A DNA stretch of 62,895 nucleotides from Bacteroides sp. Lineage in GTDB: Bacteria; Bacteroidota; Bacteroidia; Bacteroidales; Bacteroidaceae. The DNA is taken from positions 1 to 62,895 of the forward strand of contig SUXY01000008.1 in NCBI GenBank assembly GCA_015060705.1, in the 5' to 3' direction. A program made the position numbers and the translations under genes. Below the pieces are notes generated by a model. That model made no database searches. It saw nothing but the letters and a program-made list of their open reading frames with translations, and was not told the origin of the DNA. Within the stretch, counting starts at the first letter, position 1. Every line of letters starts with the position of its first letter. Of the stretch, positions 32,738-41,698 are shown one piece after another.

Positions 32738-34927
32738 TTATCGGATAAACAGCAATTCGCTGTATTTAGGCAATGTCCACTTCTCATTATCAACAATCAA
32801 TTCCAGTTTGTCAACATGATAGCGGATTTCTTCCAGCATCGGAGCGATATGGTCATGATAAACTATAGCCTTTTCACGTTCGTCCGTTATCTTGTTTGCT
32901 ACCTTTCGGGTTTCCACCATAGCATCCACATGTTCGGTGATGAAAAGGACACGTTCGCCTATTTCCTCTATCAGTTTCAGATTCTCTCGGGTCAGTCTGG
33001 CCGATTTCTCTTCGGCGAAGAGTTCTTTCATCTTATACACATTGTCTATCAAGCGGCTTTGGTAGCCAGTAGCCACAGGAATGATGTGATTCATGGCGAG
33101 ATCGCCCAGCACACGCGCTTCAATCTGAATCTTCTTCGTGTAGGTTTCCCATTTCACTTCATTTCGTGCCTTCAGCTCCTTGTGAGTCATGACGCCTGTT
33201 GACTCGAACATGGCAACGGTTTCAGGCTTCAGGTAATTATCGAAAATAATCGGGCAGCTGGTTTCACAGTCTAATCCACGGCGAGCGGCTTCCTCTTTCC
33301 ATTCATCGCTGTATCCGTTGCCATCGAAACGGATAGGCTTGCACTCCTTAATGTATCGGCGCAAAACGGTGAGGATGGCTTTCATAGTCTCTTCGCCTGT
33401 CTCAACCAATGCGTCCACTTCCGTCTTGAAAAGCGACAACTGATGAGCCACAGCAGCGTTGAGCGCAATCATGGCACAAGCACAGTTGGCTTCAGATCCT
33501 ACGGCACGGAACTCGAAACGGTTACCCGTAAAGGCGAAGGGCGATGTACGGTTGCGGTCGGTGTTATCGATGAGCAGTTCCGGAATCTGAGGAATATCCA
33601 GTTTCAATCCCTGTTTGCCGCAAAGGGTGAGGATGTCGTCGGTGCCGTTCTCTTCCAGATGGTCGAGCACTTCGCTGAGCTGTTTGCCCAGGAATGAAGA
33701 GATGATGGCGGGAGGTGCCTCATTGGCTCCCAGCCGGTGGGCATTGGTGGCACTCATGATGGAAGCTTTCAGCAAACCATTGTGCTTATAGACTGCCATC
33801 AATGTATTCACTACAAAGGTAATGAACCGCAAGTTGTCTTTGGCGGTCTTTCCCGGTGAGTGCAACAGGATACCGGTATCAGTGCCAAGGCTCCAGTTGT
33901 TGTGCTTGCCACTGCCGTTCACTCCCTTGAAGGGTTTTTCGTGAAGCAGTACACGGAATCCGTGATGACGGGCTACACGACGCATCAGCGACATCAGCAG
34001 CATGTTGTGATCGACAGCCAAGTTGCATTCCTCATAGACGGGAGCCAACTCGAACTGATTGGGAGCGACCTCGTTGTGACGGGTCTTGACAGGAATGCCC
34101 AACTCCAAAGCCCGTATCTCCAAATCCTTCATGAAGGCCGCCACACGCTCGGGGATGGCTCCAAAGTAATGGTCTTCCAGTTGCTGGTTCTTGCCGGCTT
34201 CATGTCCCAACAAGGTACGTCCGGTCAACAGCAAGTCGGGACGTGCTGCATAAAGTCCTTCATCGACCAAGAAATATTCCTGCTCCCACCCGAGATAAGC
34301 CACCGCTTTTCTGACATCGGGATTGAAATAGCGGCACACCTCCGTAGCAGCCTTGTCCACGGCACGCAAGGCACGCAGCAGGGGAGCCTTGTAATCCAAC
34401 GACTCGCCGGTATAGGCAATGAAGACGGTAGGGATGCAGAGAGTGTCGTCCACCACGAAGACAGGAGAGGAAGGATCCCATGCACTATATCCACGGGCCT
34501 CGAAGGTGTTGCGGATGCCGCCGTTCGGGAAACTGCTGGCATCGGGCTCTTGCTGCACAAGCAGTTTGCCGCTGAACTCTTCCATCATACCTCCTTTTCC
34601 ATCGTGTTCCAGGAAAGCATCGTGTTTCTCGGCCGTACCCTCGGTAAGCGGTTGGAACCAATGGGTGTAGTGCGTTACACCCAACTCTTCCGCCCATCGC
34701 TTCATGCCCATCGCTACCTCGTCGGCCACACTGCGGTCCAACGGTGCTCCGTTGTCCATCACATCCACCAACTTGTCATACACCTTGCCGGGCAGATACT
34801 TGAACATCTTTTCGCGGTTGAACACATACTTGGCAAAGTATTCACTCGGTCTTTCACTTGGAATTTCTACGGGAGCTGCCTTTTTCTTGAAAGCGGTCTC
34901 CACGACTCTGAATCTTAACTTTGACAT
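32738..34927 (-). CDS. glnN: type III glutamine synthetase
   Basis: GSIII makes glutamine from glutamate, ammonia and ATP. Starting at 34927 (MSKLRFRVVE) the protein has 729 residues, the length known for the Bacteroides fragilis enzyme; the 14-codon longer frame has a basic, unlikely N-terminus. GSIII signatures include FKGVNGSGKHNNWSLGTDTG and NRTSPFAFTGNRFEFRAVGS. It is the third gene of dapF-dapL-glnN, 50 bases after dapL. Glutamine made here would feed the amidotransferases encoded on the opposite strand. Confidence 0.96.
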   Translation of the reverse strand: MSKLRFRVVETAFKKKAAPVEIPSERPSEYFAKYVFNREKMFKYLPGKVYDKLVDVMDNGAPLDRSVADEVAMGMKRWAEELGVTHYTHWFQPLTEGTAEKHDAFLEHDGKGGMMEEFSGKLLVQQEPDASSFPNGGIRNTFEARGYSAWDPSSPVFVVDDTLCIPTVFIAYTGESLDYKAPLLRALRAVDKAATEVCRYFNPDVRKAVAYLGWEQEYFLVDEGLYAARPDLLLTGRTLLGHEAGKNQQLEDHYFGAIPERVAAFMKDLEIRALELGIPVKTRHNEVAPNQFELAPVYEECNLAVDHNMLLMSLMRRVARHHGFRVLLHEKPFKGVNGSGKHNNWSLGTDTGILLHSPGKTAKDNLRFITFVVNTLMAVYKHNGLLKASIMSATNAHRLGANEAPPAIISSFLGKQLSEVLDHLEENGTDDILTLCGKQGLKLDIPQIPELLIDNTDRNRTSPFAFTGNRFEFRAVGSEANCACAMIALNAAVAHQLSLFKTEVDALVETGEETMKAILTVLRRYIKECKPIRFDGNGYSDEWKEEAARRGLDCETSCPIIFDNYLKPETVAMFESTGVMTHKELKARNEVKWETYTKKIQIEARVLGDLAMNHIIPVATGYQSRLIDNVYKMKELFAEEKSARLTRENLKLIEEIGERVLFITEHVDAMVETRKVANKITDEREKAIVYHDHIAPMLEEIRYHVDKLELIVDNEKWTLPKYSELLFIR

Positions 34928-34977
34928 AACTTTAATCTCTTGAAAACAATTTTTTACCTTAAAAACCAATACCTATA

Positions 34978-36174
34978 TCACATTCTCTCTCTGATTCTCT
35001 TCATCGCTTTCACGCAGTCTTCCCTTTTCCCGAAAGCGGTCAGGCGGACAAATCCTTCGCCCTCGGCCCCGAAACCGGCTCCGGGAGTGACAACCACGTT
35101 TGCCCGGTGCAACATCCTGTCGAAAAATTCCCAAGACGTGACGCCTTCCGGTGTCTTCACCCACAGATAAGGTGCATTCTCGCCCCCTGTCACACCGAAT
35201 CCGGCATGCTGCAAGTCTTCTTTCATCCTACGGGCATTCTCCATATAATAGGCAATGATTTGCCTTGTCTGCTCTTTTCCTTCACGGGAATAGACAGCCT
35301 CTGCACCCCGTTGGGTGATGTAGCCGGTGCCATTGAACTTGGTGCATTGCCGACGGTTCCACAAACGGTTCAAGGAGATGCGTTCGCCATGGCGGGTAGC
35401 GGCAGTCAGCTTTTCAGGAACGATCGTATAGCCGCACCGCACTCCTGTGAATCCGGCCGTCTTCGAGAAGCTACGAAGCTCGATGGCACAGAGCGAAGCT
35501 CCGTCAATTTCATAAATGGAATGGGGAATTTCAGCATCCTGTATATAGGCTTCGTATGCCCCGTCGTAAACAATCAGCGAATCGTTCTGCAACGCATAGT
35601 CCACCCAGCGTTTCAGTTCCGCCCGGGTCAGCACCGTGCCTGTGGGATTGTTGGGATAACACAAGTAAATGATGTCCAGTTTCTTGTCCGGCAATGAAGG
35701 CACGAAACCGTTCGCCGCACGACAGGGCAGATAGGTTATGGTGCGTCCACACATCACATTCGAGTCAGCATAGACCGGATAGACAGGGTCGGTCATTCCC
35801 ACGGAGTTGCCTACACTCAGCATGTCGCCGATGTTTCCGCAATCGCTCTTGGCACCATCGCTGATGAACACTTCGTCCGGCTTCAACTTGATACCCCGCG
35901 GCAGGTAATCGTTGCAGATGATGGCCTCAATCAGGAAATCATATCCTTGTTCAGGGCCATATCCCCGGAAAGTCCGGGCGTAAGCCATCTCTTCGGCTGC
36001 CTGTTTCATCGCATCCACGGAAGCACGGGGCAGCGGTCGGGTCACATCGCCGATTCCCAAGCTGATGACTTCGGACGACGGATGGCCGGCTTTATAAGCT
36101 TTCACTCTTTGGGCTATCTCCGAAAACAAGTAATTGTTCGGAAGATGGAGGAAATTTTCGTTTATCAGTGCCAT
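34978..36174 (-). CDS. dapL: LL-diaminopimelate aminotransferase
   Basis: DapL converts tetrahydrodipicolinate to LL-diaminopimelate in one step of lysine and peptidoglycan synthesis. The 398-residue fold-type I PLP enzyme has LGIGDVTRPL, GYGPEQGY, CYPNNPTGT, the Asp and Tyr of YDGAYEAY, and the PLP lysine in SFSKTAGFTG (Lys238). ATG 36174 is preferred over an in-frame TTG two codons upstream. It is followed by glnN and preceded by dapF, so two consecutive steps of the pathway are adjacent. Confidence 0.95.
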   Translation of the reverse strand: MALINENFLHLPNNYLFSEIAQRVKAYKAGHPSSEVISLGIGDVTRPLPRASVDAMKQAAEEMAYARTFRGYGPEQGYDFLIEAIICNDYLPRGIKLKPDEVFISDGAKSDCGNIGDMLSVGNSVGMTDPVYPVYADSNVMCGRTITYLPCRAANGFVPSLPDKKLDIIYLCYPNNPTGTVLTRAELKRWVDYALQNDSLIVYDGAYEAYIQDAEIPHSIYEIDGASLCAIELRSFSKTAGFTGVRCGYTIVPEKLTAATRHGERISLNRLWNRRQCTKFNGTGYITQRGAEAVYSREGKEQTRQIIAYYMENARRMKEDLQHAGFGVTGGENAPYLWVKTPEGVTSWEFFDRMLHRANVVVTPGAGFGAEGEGFVRLTAFGKREDCVKAMKRIRERM

Positions 36175-36189
36175 AATCAATTCTTCTTA

Positions 36190-37041
36190 TCAGTCGTTCC
36201 ATTCGATTGTTCCTTCAAAGACCTTGACGGCGGGTCCTTGCATATAGATATGATTGTCCGCCTTGTTCCAACGGATGCACAGTTCTCCACCATCCATACA
36301 GACCTTCACTTCGTGTCCGGCCCGTTGGGTCAGCAGGGCGGTCACAGCTGTGGCACAGGCTCCCGTCCCACAGGCTTGCGTCACTCCCGAACCCCGTTCC
36401 CAGACACGCATCCTGACCGTATCGGCATCCTTCATTTCGGCAAACTCGATGTTCACCCTCTGCGGAAAAAGCGGATGGCTTTCCAACCGTCGGCCTATCT
36501 GCTCGATGGGCAGATGCTCCACATCCGATACAAACAGAACCAGATGCGGATTTCCCATGCAGACAAACACACCCTCCACCGGCGTGCCGCACACATCGAA
36601 GAGGTGTCCGTGCAGCGCTCCGTCGGCAGTGGCCACCTGCTCCTTGTTCTGCAACAGCGGCTCGCCCATATCGACCGTGACTTCATCCACCCGCCCACCA
36701 CGGACGGACAGCGAAAGCTTCTTGATGCCCGAAAGCGTTTCGAGGGTGATGTCCGTTTGCGATGTCCATCCTTTTTCGTAAACATACTTTCCGACGCACC
36801 GGCTGGCATTGCCGCACATCATGGCTTCCGAGCCGTCGGCATTGAATATCCGCATGGAGAAGTCGGCCACCTCGCTATGTCCAATCAGCACCAAGCCGTC
36901 CGAACCTATTCCCGTATGTTGCCGGCTCCAAAAGACGGCACAACGCGACGGATTGCTTATCGGAGACAGACGGGAATCGATATAGATATAGTCATTTCCC
37001 AATCCATGCATCTTCGTAAAAGGGATAGTTGTTGACATCAT
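36190..37041 (-). CDS. dapF: diaminopimelate epimerase
   Basis: DapF interconverts LL- and meso-diaminopimelate. The 283-residue protein starts MM, then [11 protein letters not shown], and carries both catalytic cysteines: [10 protein letters not shown] and ACGTGACATA. It is transcribed just ahead of dapL (15-base gap), the preceding enzyme in the pathway. A -7 box lies at 37087-37094. Confidence 0.96.
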   Translation of the reverse strand: MMSTTIPFTKMHGLGNDYIYIDSRLSPISNPSRCAVFWSRQHTGIGSDGLVLIGHSEVADFSMRIFNADGSEAMMCGNASRCVGKYVYEKGWTSQTDITLETLSGIKKLSLSVRGGRVDEVTVDMGEPLLQNKEQVATADGALHGHLFDVCGTPVEGVFVCMGNPHLVLFVSDVEHLPIEQIGRRLESHPLFPQRVNIEFAEMKDADTVRMRVWERGSGVTQACGTGACATAVTALLTQRAGHEVKVCMDGGELCIRWNKADNHIYMQGPAVKVFEGTIEWND

Positions 37042-37086
37042 GCAATCTGTTTCTTTGTTTGACTGTTTATATTCTTTTCTCTGCTA

Positions 37087-37094
37087 CAAAATTA
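37087..37094 (-). promoter_or_regulatory. -7 promoter box of the dapF-dapL-glnN unit
   Basis: TAATTTTG on the minus strand, 46 bases before dapF. Confidence 0.5.
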
Positions 37095-37255
37095 CGTCAT
37101 TCTGCAACGATGCAAACCTCTTTCTGGTTTTTCTGTCAGATAAAAATATCACTGACTTTGAATTTGAAACAAAGCGAATCATAAAGCGATGCAATCTGCA
37201 ACTCTAAACCGTATTTCTGATGCAAGTTTGAAAGTCTGTAGAGAAGTCAGAGGAG

Positions 37256-38482
37256 TTACAACCAGCTTTTCAGCCGTGCAACAGCCTCTTCGCAATCGGG
37301 ACGGCCGGCAAAGGCACTCAGACGAACGTAGCCTTCGCCATTAGGACCGAAAGCGACACCGGGCGTACAGATGACATGGGCACCATAAAGCATCATCCGG
37401 AAATATTCCCAGGCGCTATGAGCATGAGGGATACGGAGCCAAAGGTATGGCACGTGCTCGCCACCATAGAGACGGACGCCTGTGGCAGAAAGCTCGCGGC
37501 GCATCATCATCACATTCTGCATGTAATAGCCGATGGCATGGCGCACCTCTGCCATCCCCTCGGGCGTATAGATGGCGGCCGCTGCACACTGGGTGACATA
37601 GCTGACGCCATTGAAACGGATGCGCTGGCGGTAATTCCACAAACGGTTCATCGAGATGCTACGCCCATCCAACGTCTGCACCTGCAACTCGTGAGGGATG
37701 ACCGTATAGCCACAACGAAGGCCGGTGAAACCTGCCGTGCGCGAGAAGCTGCGCAACTCGATGGCCACCTTCTTGGCGCCGCGTATCTCGTAGATGGAAT
37801 GAGGGATGCCGGGCGACTGGATGTATGCCTCGTAAGTGGCATCGAAAAGGATGAGCGTATGGTTCTTCAACGCATAGTCCACCCACCGCTTCAAGCCCGT
37901 CTTGCTGAAAGCCATGCCTGTGGGATTGTTGGGCGAGCAGAGATAAACCACATCGACCGGATGGTCAGGAGGTTGAGGTACGAAACCGTTGGCTTCCACA
38001 CATTCCAGATAGTTGACATTGCTCCAATGCCCTCCACGGAAGACACCCGCCCTGCCCGAAACCACATTGCTCTCCACATAAATGGGATAGATAGGGTCTG
38101 CTACGCCGATGGCATTGTCGTTACCTAAAATCTCACCGATGTTGCCAATCTCACTCTTGATGCCGTCGTTGACGAATATCTCTTCGGGCGTAAGATGAAT
38201 ACCCCGGGGATTGAAATCGTGCTTGATGATGGCTTCGCGCAAGAATCCGTAGCCTTGTTCCGGGCCATAGCCATGGAAGGTTTCCACCTGCGCCATTTCA
38301 TCGACTGCCTGCCGCATTCTTTCGGCCACATGCTCACCAAGCGAGTGGGTCACATCGTTTACACTCAGGTCGATAAGGCGGTAAGACGGATGAATCACCT
38401 TGAACTTTTCTACCTCCCGACGGATGTCCGCAAACACATTGTCTTGCGGAAGTTCCAGAAAATTTTCGTTCACCAATGCCAT
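37256..38482 (-). CDS. DapL paralogue lacking the PLP lysine
   Basis: This 408-residue protein aligns with DapL throughout: GYGPEQGYGFL, CSPNNPTGM, FDATYEAYIQ and HSIYEI are kept. At the Schiff-base position DapL reads SFSKTAGFTG, but this protein reads SFSRTAGFTG: Arg248, codon CGC at 37739-37741 read on the minus strand. Without that lysine normal transamination is not expected. It also has a short insertion around RGGHWSN. The frame is intact over 1.2 kb with its own promoter, so it looks maintained rather than decayed. It may be a regulatory pseudoenzyme or have acquired another activity. It is a tandem neighbour of dapF and dapL. Confidence 0.88.
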   Translation of the reverse strand: MALVNENFLELPQDNVFADIRREVEKFKVIHPSYRLIDLSVNDVTHSLGEHVAERMRQAVDEMAQVETFHGYGPEQGYGFLREAIIKHDFNPRGIHLTPEEIFVNDGIKSEIGNIGEILGNDNAIGVADPIYPIYVESNVVSGRAGVFRGGHWSNVNYLECVEANGFVPQPPDHPVDVVYLCSPNNPTGMAFSKTGLKRWVDYALKNHTLILFDATYEAYIQSPGIPHSIYEIRGAKKVAIELRSFSRTAGFTGLRCGYTVIPHELQVQTLDGRSISMNRLWNYRQRIRFNGVSYVTQCAAAAIYTPEGMAEVRHAIGYYMQNVMMMRRELSATGVRLYGGEHVPYLWLRIPHAHSAWEYFRMMLYGAHVICTPGVAFGPNGEGYVRLSAFAGRPDCEEAVARLKSWL

Positions 38483-38515
38483 ACTAACCTTTCTTTTTTA
38501 GCGTTTACAATGCTG

Positions 38516-38523
38516 CAAAAATA
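38516..38523 (-). promoter_or_regulatory. -7 promoter box of the DapL paralogue
   Basis: TATTTTTG on the minus strand, 34 bases before the start. Confidence 0.55.
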
Positions 38524-38725
38524 CAGAAATCTTCGGAAACAAGAGGTACGCCCGCTTTCTTTTTCATTCCCGAGGAAAACCACAGGCTTGCGGTTTGCAA
38601 GAAAATATCTAGCTTTTGGTTTCAGACCAGTTTCGTTCGCACCCGAATCGTTGGAATATGAAACTTCGGGCATTTTTATCCGATGAAACAGGAACCGTCG
38701 TCCGTCCGTTTGGGACGACATCCGT

Positions 38726-38733
38726 TACTTTTG
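38726..38733 (+). promoter_or_regulatory. -7 promoter box of the purF-carAB-guaA-pyrG run
   Basis: TACTTTTG, 25 bases before the purF-like start and divergent from the DapL paralogue. No other clear promoter was seen before 48.4 kb on this strand. Confidence 0.6.
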
Positions 38734-38757
38734 CCATAGAAAACAAAGCAAGAACGG

Positions 38758-40590
38758 ATGGAACCTCTGAAACATGAATGCGGAGTAGCCATGGTAAGGC
38801 TACTGAAACCGCTAAGCTATTACCAGGAAAAGTATGGTACCCCACTGTGGGGACTCCATAAAATGTATCTGCTGATGGAAAAGCAGCACAACCGGGGGCA
38901 GGAAGGAGCCGGATTGGCATGCGTGAAACTGAATGCAACACCCGGAGAGGAATATATGTTCCGTGAACGGGCTACGGGCACAGCCGCCATCACCGAAATC
39001 TTTCAGAATATAAGCGCACACAGCGAGGAATTTGCCGCCGAACTCTACATGGGGCATCTGCGATACTCCACCACGGGAAAGAGCGGGCTGACCTACATAC
39101 ACCCTTTCCTGCGGCGCAACAATTGGCGGGTGAAGAACCTGGCCATTTGTGGCAATTTCAATCTGACAAACGTTGATGAGGTTTTTGCTGGTATTACCGC
39201 CGAAGGCCAACATCCGCGCCGCTATGCCGACACTTATATTCTTTTGGAACAATTGGGACATCGGTTGGATAGGGAAGTGGAACATCTGTATAGCCAGTAT
39301 CAAAAGGAAGGTTTGGAAGGACTCGATATGAACTGTGCCATCGAAGAACATATTGACTTGACGAATGTGTTGAAGACTACGAGTCGTACTTGGGACGGGG
39401 GCTACGTGATATGCGGAGTGACCGGCAGTGGAGAGAGTTTTGCGGTACGTGATCCTTGGGGGATACGAACCGCTTTTTGGTATAAGAATGATGAAGTATT
39501 GGTACTTGCCAGTGAGCGTCCGGTGATACAAACGGTTTTCGATGTACCATTGAAAGAGGTACATGAGTTATTACCGGGGCAAGCATTATTGGCAAAACGG
39601 AACGGAGCGATGCATTTAGCAGAAATCAGTCGTTCGAAAACGTGTTCCGCTTGTTCTTTCGAACGTATCTACTTCAGCCGGGGGAGCGACCTAGACATTT
39701 ATCGGGAACGGAAAATGTTGGGCAAACAGTTGGTCTCACACATTTTGAAAGTGGTGGACTATGATGTGGAACACACTGTATTCTCGTTCATCCCCAATAC
39801 GGCGGAAGTGGCTTTCTATGGGATGTTGGAAGGACTGGATGAATACTTGAATGAACGGAAGGTGAAGCACATCGAGGCATTGGGACACAAGCCCGACCAT
39901 GCAGAACTGGAACGCATCCTGTCCATGCGCATCCGTAGCGAGAAGGTGGCCGTCAAAGACATCAAGCTGCGCACATTCATTGCCGAAGGAAACAGTCGAA
40001 ATGACTTGGCGGCCCATGTGTATGACATTACGTATGGCAGTGTACAGTCTAGAATCGACAATTTGGTGGTCATCGACGACAGCATCGTGCGGGGAACCAC
40101 CCTCCGGCAAAGTATCATCCGCATACTCGACCGCCTGCAACCTAAGAAATTGGTTATCGTTTCATCCTCGCCCCAAGTGCGCTATCCCGATTACTATGGC
40201 ATCGACATGTCCAACTTGGAACAGTTCATCGCATTCAAGGCTACTGTCAGCCTGTTGGAGGAACGGCAGATGAAGGATGTCATCACGCGCGCCTATCGGA
40301 ATGCCAAGCGGCAGGAAGAGCATCCCGGCGGACGGATGGAGAATTACGTGAAGCAACTCTATGCTCCCTTTTCCGATGAAGAGATTGCCGGACGCATAGC
40401 CTCATTGCTGACTCCCGAAAACATTCACGCCAAGGTACAGATAGTCTATCAGAGTTTGGAGGGACTGCACAAGGCTTGTCCGCAGCATCGGGGAGACTGG
40501 TATTTCAGTGGCGATTATCCTACGGAAGGAGGATTGCGCCTGCTGAACAAGGCATTCATTGAGTTCATTGAAAAGAGGTATCAATTCTAA
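38758..40590 (+). CDS. purF: amidophosphoribosyltransferase-like protein
   Basis: This 610-residue protein has an N-terminal class II glutamine amidotransferase domain and a C-terminal phosphoribosyltransferase domain with the PRPP loop VVIDDSIVRGTT (about 440-451). PurF catalyses the first step of purine synthesis. The nucleophile should be Cys8 in HECGVAM, so a seven-residue leader must be removed, as in Bacillus-type PurF. It is about 100 residues longer than typical PurF (480-510). Bacteroides genomes generally have a second, canonical PurF, so this one may be a specialised paralogue. It starts a run of glutamine-using nucleotide genes. Confidence 0.85.
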   Translation: MEPLKHECGVAMVRLLKPLSYYQEKYGTPLWGLHKMYLLMEKQHNRGQEGAGLACVKLNATPGEEYMFRERATGTAAITEIFQNISAHSEEFAAELYMGHLRYSTTGKSGLTYIHPFLRRNNWRVKNLAICGNFNLTNVDEVFAGITAEGQHPRRYADTYILLEQLGHRLDREVEHLYSQYQKEGLEGLDMNCAIEEHIDLTNVLKTTSRTWDGGYVICGVTGSGESFAVRDPWGIRTAFWYKNDEVLVLASERPVIQTVFDVPLKEVHELLPGQALLAKRNGAMHLAEISRSKTCSACSFERIYFSRGSDLDIYRERKMLGKQLVSHILKVVDYDVEHTVFSFIPNTAEVAFYGMLEGLDEYLNERKVKHIEALGHKPDHAELERILSMRIRSEKVAVKDIKLRTFIAEGNSRNDLAAHVYDITYGSVQSRIDNLVVIDDSIVRGTTLRQSIIRILDRLQPKKLVIVSSSPQVRYPDYYGIDMSNLEQFIAFKATVSLLEERQMKDVITRAYRNAKRQEEHPGGRMENYVKQLYAPFSDEEIAGRIASLLTPENIHAKVQIVYQSLEGLHKACPQHRGDWYFSGDYPTEGGLRLLNKAFIEFIEKRYQF

Positions 40591-40608
40591 AAAAAGATAT
40601 ATAAAGGT

Positions 40609-41694
40609 ATGAAAAAAGCAACGCTGATACTGGAAGACGGAAGCCGTTTCGAGGGCGAATCTTTCGGTTACGAAAAACCGGTGACGGGTGAAGTGGTATT
40701 CAATACAGCCATGACAGGTTATCCCGAAAGCTTGACGGATCCTTCGTATGCAGGCCAACTGATGGTGCTGACCTATCCGTTGGTAGGGAACTATGGAGTA
40801 CCGTCTTTCTCCACGGAGGAAAACGGACTGCCCACTTATATGGAGAGCGGACGAATCCATGCGGAAGCGCTCATCGTGAGCGATTACAGCGAAACTTTCA
40901 GCCATTGGAATGCCCGTGAAAGTTTGGGAGATTGGTTGAAGCGCGAACAAGTACCCGGATTGACAGGCATCGACACACGCCGACTGACAAAAGTGCTGCG
41001 CGAACATGGAGTGATGATGGGAAAAGTGGTATTCGACGCCCAGGAGGAATCCTTCTGTAAATATCCCGATTATACTCAGGTGAATTATGTAGACCAAGTG
41101 AGTTGCAAGGAGATTATCCGATACAACGAAGGAGCCGGAAAGAAAGTGGTACTGATAGACTGTGGCGTGAAGGCAAACATCCTTCGTCTGTTGCTGAAAC
41201 GGGAGGTAGAGGTCATCCGTGTGCCATGGGATTATGACTTCCACGCATTGCACTACGACGGCCTGTTCATCTCCAACGGTCCGGGCGACCCCGATACCTG
41301 TGAAGCTACGGTCAGGAATATCCGTCGGGCCATGCAGGACGAGCGTCTGCCCATTTTCGGCATCTGCATGGGCAACCAGCTCCTTGCCAAGGCCGGTGGA
41401 GCGTCTGTGTATAAACTGAAATACGGACATCGCAGCCATAACCAACCCGTGCGGATGGCAGGAACAAGCCGTTGCTTCATCACGAGCCAGAATCATGGCT
41501 ATGCGGTAGATAGTGATACGTTGGCTGGCGAGTGGGAACCTTGGTTCGTGAACATGAACGACGGCTCCAATGAAGGCATCCGTCATCGGACAAATCCGTG
41601 GTTCTCGGTTCAGTTTCATCCCGAAGCGGCATCCGGGCCAACGGACACGGCTTTTCTCTTTGATGAATTTGTAGAATTGCTTAAAAACAGGTAA
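40609..41694 (+). CDS. carA: carbamoyl-phosphate synthase small subunit
   Basis: CarA hydrolyses glutamine and passes ammonia to CarB for pyrimidine and arginine synthesis. The 361-residue protein has an N-terminal CPSase domain and a class I glutaminase with nucleophile Cys in GICMGNQ (more often GICLGHQ) and His/Glu in QFHPEA. It is 18 bases after the purF-like gene and 4 bases before carB. Confidence 0.96.
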   Translation: MKKATLILEDGSRFEGESFGYEKPVTGEVVFNTAMTGYPESLTDPSYAGQLMVLTYPLVGNYGVPSFSTEENGLPTYMESGRIHAEALIVSDYSETFSHWNARESLGDWLKREQVPGLTGIDTRRLTKVLREHGVMMGKVVFDAQEESFCKYPDYTQVNYVDQVSCKEIIRYNEGAGKKVVLIDCGVKANILRLLLKREVEVIRVPWDYDFHALHYDGLFISNGPGDPDTCEATVRNIRRAMQDERLPIFGICMGNQLLAKAGGASVYKLKYGHRSHNQPVRMAGTSRCFITSQNHGYAVDSDTLAGEWEPWFVNMNDGSNEGIRHRTNPWFSVQFHPEAASGPTDTAFLFDEFVELLKNR

Positions 41695-41698
41695 ACCT

